Assembly (NCBI GenBank): GCA_021324115.1
Contig: JAJPJS010000025.1
Span: 1 to 64,000, forward strand
DNA: 64,000 bases
Source of the DNA: Nitrososphaerota archaeon
Lineage (GTDB): Archaea > Thermoproteota > Nitrososphaeria > Conexivisphaerales > DTJL01
Direction of reading: 5' to 3'
The notes below the pieces were generated by a model. It made no database searches and was not told the origin of the DNA. It worked only from the letters and a program-made list of their open reading frames with translations. The translations under genes were made by a program, and so were the position numbers. This document shows positions 51,310-58,960 of the stretch, piece by piece; the first letter of the stretch is position 1, and each line of letters starts with the position of its first letter.

Positions 51310-51420
51310 GCTCCGGTAGTATACCCTTCAGGGTAGATTCCCTCAGGGGGCTGAAAGTCCGGTCAAGTATCTCGGCCTCTCGAGCCGATAACCCGGGTTC
51401 AAATCCCGGCCGGAGCACCA
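51310..51420 (+). tRNA. tRNA-Glu (CTC) with D-loop intron
   Basis: Acceptor GCTCCGG/CCGGAGC, anticodon stem TCGGC/GCCGA around loop CTCTCGA (anticodon CTC), T-arm CCGGG-TTCAAAT-CCCGG, discriminator A and encoded CCA. The D-arm is split: removing 33 nt (51323-51355) restores the normal archaeal tRNA-Glu D-arm GTATAGTCCGGTCAAGTAT and a standard length of 78 including CCA. There is no intron at 37/38. The gene lies at the left border of the accessory island. Confidence 0.92.
51323..51355 (+). other. Intron in the D-loop of tRNA-Glu (non-canonical position)
   Basis: Proposed 33-nt intron between tRNA positions 13 and 14. A relaxed bulge-helix-bulge can form: bulge AT^A (51321-51323), 4-bp helix 51317-51320 with 51350-51353 (two G.U pairs), bulge AA^A (51354-51356), and an intron helix CCCTT/AGGGG (51324-51328 with 51345-51349). 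A one-base shift of both sites gives the same mature tRNA. Confidence 0.75.
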
Positions 51421-51602
51421 TAACCCACAGTCAAATTCTCCTCCTGTTCCTTTGAAGATGTTACGAGCAAATGATAATAATCATGCGATATAAACGCCAG
51501 TATCACGCGTTCTCAAGAAAGGTGGTTCCGATGTCGCATTTGAATTGAACAGTTTTGGGGTTCGAGCCCGATGGGTAGTGGGTCAATCTCCTCAGATCGC
51601 TT

Positions 51603-51842
51603 GTGCCCTTGGATACGCAACTGAAAGGGAGGTCAATTTATGTCGATTCCGACTTCGATGGTAAGTTTTGGTATGGCCCCACAATGGGGCATACGCTTGA
51701 ACTTTGGAGGTTTCGTTTGATGACTTCGTACAGAAAACGAAGAGCAGCAAGGGGGATGAGAGGTAATGGAAGGTTTGACGAATCCATTTCAAGATTTGAC
51801 GAACATGACGCACACATCTTACGAGACTTAGAAGAGGAATGA
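51603..51842 (+). CDS. Possible small hypothetical protein
   Basis: A 79-residue open frame from GTG 51603 with a basic stretch SYRKRRAARGMRGNGRFDES and an acidic end. No family, no clear ribosome-binding site. The rest of 51421-51914 has nothing else I can support, apart from a T-arm-like TTGGGGTTCGAGCCCGA at about 51554-51570 that could be a tRNA scrap. Confidence 0.25.
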   Translation: MPLDTQLKGRSIYVDSDFDGKFWYGPTMGHTLELWRFRLMTSYRKRRAARGMRGNGRFDESISRFDEHDAHILRDLEEE

Positions 51843-51914
51843 GCTATCTGCGTCGACAGATGAAGAAACCAAATTACTCGAAGGGGTATTTGAAACGAAT
51901 TCATCCTCATTTCG

Positions 51915-52190
51915 CTAATCGCGTATTTCTACTAGGTGACTAACAAATATTCGCCCCTTTTCTGTTAAGGTATATGTTGTCTGAACTGGCTGCGTCTGTT
52001 TTACTTCGCGTTCGATTAGCCCATATATTTGCAGTTGGCTTAGCGGGTTAGTCAGTGTGCTTCTTGATTTGACGACGCCGGACAGGAGTTCGCTATATCG
52101 TGCGTTGTCCTTTTCTGCTAGCCGTAAGAGGATTCTAACGTCGCTTAGCTCAAGAAGAGTGCGCTTCGACCTAAACCAGTGAGCAAGCAT
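51915..52190 (-). CDS. Winged-helix regulator next to the ATPase-PIN pair
   Basis: A 91-residue winged helix: ELSDVRILLRLAEKDNARYS, ELLSGVVKSRSTLTNPLSQL, QIYGLIEREV and TYTLTEKGRIFV, the usual helix-turn-helix followed by a wing. It is divergent from the ATPase-PIN operon with 40 bp between, so it probably represses that operon and itself. Confidence 0.7.
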   Translation of the reverse strand: MLAHWFRSKRTLLELSDVRILLRLAEKDNARYSELLSGVVKSRSTLTNPLSQLQIYGLIEREVKQTQPVQTTYTLTEKGRIFVSHLVEIRD

Positions 52191-52230
52191 TTAAATCCTA
52201 GCCAATTTTCATTGTTTCCGGTTCCTATCC

Positions 52231-53484
52231 GTGATTGATTCAATAAGGATAACGAACTACAAAAGCATTGAGGAGGCGACAATAGAAACACCTCTAATCA
52301 CTCTCCTCGTTGGACCAAACGGCTCTGGAAAGTCATCAGCCATTCAGGCTCTCGGCATACTCAAGAACTTCTTCTTAAATTCGAATAGGAGTCTTGATGA
52401 CATACTAAATCTTGGCTACCTCAGACTTGGCAATCACTCCGACGTTGTATTCAGACACGACAATACTCGTGTAATCGAATTTGAGGCCAGACTCTCCGAC
52501 GGGGAATCACATTTGGCATACACTTTAGGTTTTGGTCCGAGTAACAAAGGCACTTCCAAGATACAATTGTTAGTGCAAGGTAGTCAGGCGTTTGAGGTCA
52601 GCTTCACGATTCCCTATGCACAAAATACTTTTGATAAGAAGCCAATGCTCATACGTCAAAAACAAGGTGATACGATCACTGAAAGGCAATGTACGTTGAT
52701 TTGGAATGGTATAACGATGTCAGTGGAGCCAGCCGAGCTTTCTAACGTGCCGTATGTTCAAACCATGATGCGAACGCATCTGGATTCATTCCTTGGCATT
52801 TACATTGTGCCTCCAACCACGGCCTTCGTGAACAGTCTTTATTCAGTTGTGGGCGTTCCGGACAAGAAAACTCTGCTCAGCATTCCTGACAGCACTCTCG
52901 TAACAATGCTTATGCAGGACAGTGACTTGGAGGAAGCTGCCTCGAGCTACATGGAAGCAACCTTTGGGGTCAGGAATGTCGCACCAAGATATTCAACGTA
53001 CCCGAATATCTCAGTGGAAGTCGGTCGGAAAAGGTTCAAAGTCAATGTCGTCAATGAAGGATTTGGTCTGAACCGAAGCCTTTTCCTGCTTGCCACGTTG
53101 CTTACTGTTCCAAAGCGCTCAACTATCGCTGTCGAGGAGCCAGAAAATCACCTCCACCCTAGGGCCCAGGGGGAGTTAGCCCGCCAGCTCGTAGTAATTG
53201 CTCAGGAACAGGCAAAGCAACTTGTCATCACGACTCATAGTGAACATATGTTGCTCGGATTCCTGAGCGCTGTCTCAAAAGGTAACTTGAAACCTTCCCA
53301 AATAGCAGTATATTTCTGCGAACTAGAGCCTTCTCAAATGCGAAGTCGTTTCGCAAGGGCAGAGATTAATGAACTAGGTCAAGTAAAAGGCGGTTTGAAG
53401 GATTTCTTCGAGGTAGACGTTGAAGCTCTTTCAGACATCTTCAAAAGCTTGGAGGAAACAAAACTTGCAGATAACAGTGGATGA
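52231..53484 (+). CDS. ABC/OLD-like AAA ATPase (AAA_21 type)
   Basis: A 417-residue protein starting at GTG 52231: IDSIRITNYKSIEEATIETP, then Walker A LVGPNGSGKSSAI (about 28-40). The second half has TIAVEEPENHLHPRAQGELA (Walker B with the D-loop) and QLVITTHSEHMLL (switch His). This is the SMC/RecF/OLD-type ATPase common in phage defence and toxin systems. No TOPRIM domain is attached. The PIN-type gene begins inside its 3' end, so the two are co-translated and probably one system. Confidence 0.8.
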   Translation: MIDSIRITNYKSIEEATIETPLITLLVGPNGSGKSSAIQALGILKNFFLNSNRSLDDILNLGYLRLGNHSDVVFRHDNTRVIEFEARLSDGESHLAYTLGFGPSNKGTSKIQLLVQGSQAFEVSFTIPYAQNTFDKKPMLIRQKQGDTITERQCTLIWNGITMSVEPAELSNVPYVQTMMRTHLDSFLGIYIVPPTTAFVNSLYSVVGVPDKKTLLSIPDSTLVTMLMQDSDLEEAASSYMEATFGVRNVAPRYSTYPNISVEVGRKRFKVNVVNEGFGLNRSLFLLATLLTVPKRSTIAVEEPENHLHPRAQGELARQLVVIAQEQAKQLVITTHSEHMLLGFLSAVSKGNLKPSQIAVYFCELEPSQMRSRFARAEINELGQVKGGLKDFFEVDVEALSDIFKSLEETKLADNSG

Positions 53485-53914
53485 ATGGTTGGTAGAATAC
53501 CTTTCTCCAGCCTCTGAAGCTTCCAAGGTGGAACAAGCTCATGCTTTTACGGAAAGAGTGAAGAGAAAGTGTGACAAGATGGTCTTTACTTCTGAGCATT
53601 TGAGGAGATTCCGGTCCAGGTCTGAGCGCTTTAGACGTGAGGTTAATGATGCCTACTACTTCCCACTTGTGCTGAGGCCGCTTACTCTATTGCTATATAA
53701 TTCAGATAAGGTTCAATTGTGTGCGGCAGCTAAATTGCCAGACAATGCTCAGATTCCTGAAGATGATGTTCCTATCGTTCAATCTCTGATGCTGTGCGAG
53801 TCAAAGACTTTGATTACTACTGACGAGAGACTGGTTCAAGCCATAAAGCGTGAACTGGCGCAGCACGAGGTTAAGTGCGTTACCCCCAAAGAGTATATTG
53901 ACGATGCTCGATAA
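53465..53914 (+). CDS. PIN-like nuclease partner of the ATPase
   Basis: About 149 residues from TTG 53465 or 145 from GTG 53477; the frame is open to 53420. Acidic residues are placed as in PIN domains: ITVDEWLVEYLS near the start, PEDDVPIVQSLMLCESK in the middle, LITTDERLVQAIKREL near the end. PIN domains are Mg-dependent RNases. The start overlaps the ATPase gene by about 20 bp. An ATPase-controlled RNase is a plausible abortive-infection module. Assignment as PIN is by motif spacing only. Confidence 0.6.
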   Translation: MQITVDEWLVEYLSPASEASKVEQAHAFTERVKRKCDKMVFTSEHLRRFRSRSERFRREVNDAYYFPLVLRPLTLLLYNSDKVQLCAAAKLPDNAQIPEDDVPIVQSLMLCESKTLITTDERLVQAIKRELAQHEVKCVTPKEYIDDAR

Positions 53915-54257
53915 TCAGATGTATGAAACTGCTGTTCGGAAAACCCACCATTTATAACCTATCTGGGGGCCAATCCCACAGGATTTGGACTCGGGTAGAC
54001 GACAACCACACATGGCGAGCTTTTTTTCCTCAATTGATGAATTAATCATAAACCCTGATGAATGACCAAAAATCAAGAGTCATGGTCTTTTGGTTCCGTT
54101 TTAAAGGGATACCTCCCAGATTGACATGATCAGAAAAGATGAAGATGTCACTATTAGAGAGTCCGACTTATTCTGAAAGGCCTGATCGATGCCGCCCTGG
54201 AAGAGATCAGGCGGGTCAAGAGGCAGACGGCTATAAGGTGAAATGCTCTTTCTGGGT
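53915..54257. other. Stretch without a gene between the PIN gene and the integrase relic
   Basis: No open frame worth naming. TTTTAAAG at about 54099-54106 could be a promoter or chance. The 3' flank of the decayed integrase lies at the right end. Confidence 0.35.
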
Positions 54258-55500
54258 TCAGTAGCTCTCTTCGGCCAGATTCTTTGTGAGTCTGTCGAGC
54301 ACATCCTGAACGTGCAGGAGGTTCCTCTCATGGTTCTCCCTCCTCACCCTCTGCTCTTCTAACATTATGGACGTCGTGGCTGGCTCCCGAAGGTTGGTCG
54401 CACAGCTTCCGAAGAACTTCTGGGATGGGTGGTTCGCTGCTCCGAACCTGGGGCAATTCAAGAGCTGTGGGGCTGGCTTCTCCACATCGCCACCCGCATA
54501 TGCCTCCGTCGTTTTTTCCTGAGGACGATTCCGGATTGGTGAAGGTAGACCCTTGGTACCTTCGACCCGATCTACCACCCGAACTTCGGGCAGAGCCGAG
54601 ATTCGGTGAAACCGAGCCCGGCGTCCCTCGTCGTGGCAGTACGCATGAACAGGTAGGGAGTTAGCTTCTCCTTGCCTCTTATCTTCGCCTTCACAGCGTT
54701 CTCTCGAAGGGACTTGATCAGGGCTCCATATATCCAGGGCCTGTGCATGAAGTTCGTGGTGAAGGAGAGCTACAGCGCGGAATGAGGATCATCACTGAAG
54801 GGCTAGATGTCTATCTACTTCGACACCAGAGGGACAGGCTCTACCAGGGACACGAGCCTCTCTCCCGTCTTCCCTCCTGCATGCCCGAGCATCGACACCA
54901 CATCTTCACCGTCGAAGATTACGTTGCCAACCATCATCTGGAGCAGCTCTCCAGGCCTAGGCTCAACTTCGTCCATCAGTGCTATGCATGCCTTGAACAT
55001 TAGGTGGGTGTCCCGCTGGATGAGCAGGTTCACCTCCGATTCCGACAAGAGGTCGCTAGGCAGGAAATTCGCGTTTGGCTTGACAGTAGTTGACAAGTCT
55101 TCGACTTATAAGGGGGTATTGCTTTCTCTTCCTCCATCTGACGTATTCGTCGGGAGGAGCACTTGCTCACCGAAGGAACCTCTTCAGGATTATTACTAAG
55201 TCCCTTCTGGTGTTCGGGGTGTAGCTGCTCCTCTCAGTCAGCCAGATGGAGAAGGAGTCTATTCCATGTTTCGTGACTCCGTAGAGAGATTCTCAGCTCA
55301 GTTCCTCCAACCTAAGCGAAACTACTTTCAGGTGGTAGACATACTTGGCCACGCGCCCCAGGCTCAGCTGCTGGCTTCTCAGCAGGTTGCTGAGCCCAAG
55401 TATGAGCCCCTTGTCACGAACGTCAATGTCGGAGTCCCGCACGAGTCGAAGAGCCAGCAGTAGCCTCTTCGCATACCCATGTATGTCTATCCTCTCCACA
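54258..55500 (-). pseudogene. Decayed tyrosine integrase
   Basis: Pieces of one integrase in order on the minus strand: a core-binding part (about 55293-55500, RIDIHGYAKRLLLALRLVRD), its continuation past a TGA near 55278 (GIDSFSIWLTERSSYTPNTR), a shifted frame (54815-55096) with EVEPRPGELLQMMVGNVIFD carrying the first Arg, then PYLFMRTATTRDAGLGFTES, where the RH pair has become MR, and KVPRVYLHQSG in another frame; finally a zinc-ribbon-like scrap and coiled coil (54258-54480). Several stops and frameshifts make it inactive. The architecture resembles the intact integrase at 33837-35021. Confidence 0.8.
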
Positions 55501-55756
55501 TTTGGAGAGGTCTTCTCGCCCTTGTAACGTGCAAGAGAACCGATCCCTGGGTAGGCGTTCCCGGCAGGAGCACCAGTATCTTGTCGTTTTGCCTCGATAA
55601 AGATAAAATTGTGTCTGCTAATATCTTCGTCAAAGCGCCAAACCTGAAAAACCATTCCTATAATCTTACAATCAACTACTACGCTTGGTCTCTCCAATTT
55701 GTGACAGACGAAGAGACCGACTTTTTTCTGTAGTTATCCAACCGTCTCACTCTTGG

Positions 55757-55945
55757 CTAGTGTGTTCTCTTCGCAAATTCGGATTTTTCCAACCTGGTAC
55801 CCGAGACATATTCCAACACTAGGTATGCCATCGTCAATACGGTCGGTGTTCTAGCTGCGCCAACGGGTCCAGAGAGTTCAAACGCACTTTTTTCTTCTCT
55901 ATCAGATTCATACAAATGAATCAACGTTATGACCCCGGCTTCCAA
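55757..55945 (-). CDS. Possible small hypothetical protein
   Basis: A 62-residue frame, MEAGVITLIHLYESDREEKS and on, with a helical pattern but no family match. It lies in decayed surroundings and could be a fragment of a lost winged-helix gene. Weak support. Confidence 0.2.
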   Translation of the reverse strand: MEAGVITLIHLYESDREEKSAFELSGPVGAARTPTVLTMAYLVLEYVSGTRLEKSEFAKRTH

Positions 55946-55995
55946 TCCTATATCATATTATCAAATATCATTGGTTGGTAAATCAATCGTGGTTC

Positions 55996-56196
55996 TCAGA
56001 GTAAACAGGTATTCAATATAGAACTGAAAATAAGGTTCTGTCTCGGGTCAGGCGGATTCTTCTGACCGTCATCGTAATTAGTTCCTGTCTGCTTTTGTCG
56101 AGAGAACATCCCGAAACGGAATACGTATGCTAGGACGATTATGATGGCTGTAACAACAAGGATCAAAGCAATTTTTTCTGTAGTAAAGATCACCAA
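55996..56196 (-). CDS. Possible small membrane protein
   Basis: A 66-residue frame with one N-terminal membrane helix (about 8-28, KIALILVVTAIIIVLAYVF) followed by a polar tail. No family or neighbours to support it. Nothing else is seen between 56197 and 56476 except the toxin promoter region. Confidence 0.3.
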   Translation of the reverse strand: MVIFTTEKIALILVVTAIIIVLAYVFRFGMFSRQKQTGTNYDDGQKNPPDPRQNLIFSSILNTCLL

Positions 56197-56476
56197 CTAT
56201 TGCAGTCAGCTCAATTGCTGGTCTTTCATAGAACGATATTAAAGAGTTACGTCGCACTTGCGGATGGTGAACCTGCACATCAATATGAAGAATGCTCGCC
56301 TGTGGGATTGTAGAAAACTGCAAACGATCGAAGATAATAGACGAGTGGAAAAATCAATAACTCTGTTGCCTAAAACGAGATCGAAAGATATTCTTTATTT
56401 GATTTCCGTGTTTGATTCCAATATTACCTTTTCTTAAATCTAATGTTCAAACGTGCATCAATCCATTTGCAGCAAT

Positions 56477-56983
56477 GTGCCAGTAAGCAATGCAAGCCCT
56501 TTGATCCATTTAGCTAGGCTAGGAAAACTTGCCTATACCAGAGAGGCATATGATTCTTTAATTATACCTCCTGCCGTAAGGACCGAGACCATAGAGAGAG
56601 GAATGGCAGAAGGATACACCGATGCCTCGCTCTTGGAAAATCTTGAATCTGAAGGTTGGCTGAGAACTAGAAATCTATCGAATGAATCAAGAAAGCCTGC
56701 CCACGACCTGGCCGAGGTTGTGGGAAGGGGTGAGGCCGAGGCCATATCTACGGCTGTCGAACTGAAGGAAAGGCTGTCCATGGATGACCATAAAGGAAGA
56801 AGGATTGCCAACTTCCACACGGTCCGGACCTCAAAAACGTTGGGAATTATGCTCGAATTGCTCGTAAACAGAACCATCACAATATTTGAGTACAAAAGGA
56901 ATGTCAAGATTTACTCGTCTCACGGTTGGATAAGCGCAGAAGTAATGCAGGAGTATTTAGAAAGGGGGGAAAGATTTGAGTGA
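56477..56983 (+). CDS. PIN-domain toxin, DUF3368 type
   Basis: About 168 residues from GTG 56477; the frame is open to 56453. VSNASPLIHLARLGKL, VVGRGEAEAISTAVEL and MDDHKGRRIA are the DUF3368 landmarks of VapC-like PIN toxins with an N/D-x-SPLI start. Such proteins cleave RNA. The cognate UPF0175-type antitoxin frame begins inside its last codons (8-bp overlap) but has an in-frame stop, so the toxin may be unchecked, inactive or controlled in another way. Confidence 0.78.
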   Translation: MPVSNASPLIHLARLGKLAYTREAYDSLIIPPAVRTETIERGMAEGYTDASLLENLESEGWLRTRNLSNESRKPAHDLAEVVGRGEAEAISTAVELKERLSMDDHKGRRIANFHTVRTSKTLGIMLELLVNRTITIFEYKRNVKIYSSHGWISAEVMQEYLERGERFE

Positions 56984-57296
56984 AAGAATATCGTTCGTAA
57001 TACCCAAGCGCCTCAGAAAGTCTTTTCTAGAACTGCAGGAACTTACGGGATAAGATCAATCAACCCTGTTGAGGAAGTTGTTGGCCAAGGGGATTGCTGA
57101 TATAAAGTTAGAAATTGCAATTGAACGGTATACCGACGATAAAGCATCGCTGGAACAGGGATCCGACTTGGCAGGGGTTTCATTGTGGAGATTTCTGGAC
57201 GAGCTACGCGAAAGGAATGTTCGACTAAAGTACACTTTGCAAGATGCCGAAGCTGAAGTCGAAAATTTGCCCTTAAAAAAGAGAGGTGACAGCTAG
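56976..57296 (+). pseudogene. UPF0175-type antitoxin interrupted by an in-frame TAA
   Basis: One frame from TTG 56976 to the TAG at 57294-57296 with a TAA at 57051-57053. The first 25 codons (SERISFVIPKRLRKSFLELQ) look like a ribbon-helix-helix DNA-binding start; after the stop DQSTLLRKLLAKGIADIKLE and LAGVSLWRFLDELRERNVRLKYT complete the UPF0175 fold. A single change (for example AAA or GAA to TAA) explains it. An internal TTG at 57069 could restart a 75-residue C-terminal fragment. Confidence 0.75.
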
Positions 57297-57405
57297 CCGT
57301 ACAACAGATAACTCGAGTATCGAATCGCTGGAAGGGTAAGTTTCTTGACAATTGTGGAGGCCATATTTTAAACCATTAGAAATTTAATGAAACTTCATTT
57401 GGAGC

Positions 57406-57459
57406 TTGCAATACGGTTGCAAATGAATATATATATCTATTTGCAGTATAGCTGCAATT
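57406..57459. promoter_or_regulatory. TTGCA inverted-repeat array around a TATA box
   Basis: Left arm TTGCAATACGGTTGCAAAT (57406-57424) and right arm ATTTGCAGTATAGCTGCAAT (57439-57458) are imperfect inverted copies, each with two TTGCA/TGCAA units. Between them lies AATATATATAT. It immediately precedes the broken ATPase frame and looks like its promoter with a repressor site. Confidence 0.5.
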
Positions 57460-58714
57460 AGAAACCTTCAATCCATGGTGGAGGAATGAACCAGATAATA
57501 CTGTAGAAGCGTGGGAAAGTGCTGCAGTAAGATGGTTCCCTGAGGAGATACTGAACCTTTCGCTGAAACCATTTTCACTGAATTTCCTGTCGGGACCAAG
57601 ACAGGTGGGTAAGACAACTGCTCTCAAGCTTCTTATAGACAGGATAGTTAGAAGAGGGAGGAAAGAATCTGTATTCTACTACTCCTGCGATGAACTGGTA
57701 GACTACAGGGAGCTAGGAGAAGTGCTTGATACATATCTGAATAGTGCTCTGGGACGATCCACAAAGCAAAGGATGATATTTCTTGACGAAATAACGTTTG
57801 TAGAAGAATGGTGGAGAGCGCTTAAGGTGAGGATAGACAACGGCAAACTCAGGAATGATGTGGTCACTGTCACTGGCTCTGCAAGCCTGTAGCTTCTTGA
57901 GGAGAGAGAAAGGTTTCCAGGAAGAAGAGGTAACGGTAGAAATGTTGTTATATGCCCAAGGTCTTTTTCACAATACATCGAAATACTGAGCAACATAAAG
58001 CCTTCGAGGGGTGATTCGCTCGACGAAGCAGAAAGGAGAATGGAAGCCAATGCAGTTTACGCGGAAACACTGTCAACACTCATGGAGAGCTACATTAAAA
58101 CAGGAGGCTTTCCACGGGGTATAATAGACGTAAAGGAAAGGGGCAAAGCGAGCGAATCAACCATAAGGTCCTTCTTGGACTCGGTTAGAAGTGACTGGAC
58201 CAAGGCAGGGAGAAGTGACAGGTACATGAAGGAGTTACTTGCCTACATTCTGCAAGCTAGGTCTACTCCCATCAGTTGGCTCAGCATATCAAAGGAAACG
58301 TCGCTTGCCTCTCCGCATACAGCACAAGTCTATGTTGAGACTCTAGAGAAATTGCTTGTTGCACTGACTTTAGAATTCATTTCACCAGGGGGAAGAGTAA
58401 TGCCCAGAAAGAACAGGAAGATACACTTTTCAGACCCTCTTGCCTATCTTGCATTAGCATCCTTCGCAAGAGTGAGCATAGATAAACCTGCCATGGGCGA
58501 AGGCATAGTTGCCTCACATCTATCGAGAAACTGGGAAGTCTATTACTGGAAAAACGGCTCTGAAGTTGATGCAATAGTTAAGCAGCAAGGAAGATTGATC
58601 GGTATAGAGACGAAGTGGGGATTCAAGAAAGGAAGCAGACCCAGGCATCTGAGCAAGTATGTCGTACTTGACAAGAAAAAGGTACCGCTATTTCTCGCTT
58701 CTCTTCCACCTTGA
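57452..58714 (+). pseudogene. DUF4143/AAA_14-type ATPase interrupted by an in-frame TAG
   Basis: A single frame of about 420 codons. FNPWWRNEPDNTVEAWESAA, Walker A SGPRQVGKTTALKLL, Walker B RMIFLDEITFVEEWWRAL and TVTGSASL lead to a TAG at 57890-57892; the frame then continues without a break through LLEERERFPGRRGNGRNVVI and a C-terminal nuclease-like DUF4143 part with EVDAIVKQQGRLIGIETKWG. No ATG, GTG or TTG precedes the domain (only CTG 57452 after an upstream stop). One nonsense change plus a lost start suggest a recent pseudogene. These ATPases are common in archaeal accessory DNA; role unclear. Confidence 0.78.
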
Positions 58715-58960
58715 CTTCTGGCATGTTTATGCTGGCGCAGCTGACATCCTCCGCCATCTTTGGATGTGCGATTCCCGATACGTAGGCGCTCTTCGGGCTG
58801 CTTCATCCAATGATATTGTGTGCTTTGTCCGCGAAGGCACGCTCTGCGGCCTGTCTTTAGAGATCCCTGCCCGCTGGAATCGGGGGATTTTGAGCAGGTC
58901 AGAGATGACTGTCTGGCTTACATGAAAGCGTGGTAGGACCGCACTAGAGTCGAAAGGATC

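Noticed and set aside
53975-54000. Possible tRNA 3'-end remnant (AGGATTTGGACTCGG) as an attachment site in the island
   Set aside because: The stem bases do not pair and the match to the tRNA-Arg or tRNA-Glu 3' ends is too poor.
57051-57892. In-frame TAA and TAG codons as recoding (for example pyrrolysine at TAG)
   Set aside because: The two stops differ, no PYLIS-like context or pyl gene is seen, the thermosome itself ends in TAG, and the surrounding island is full of decayed genes.
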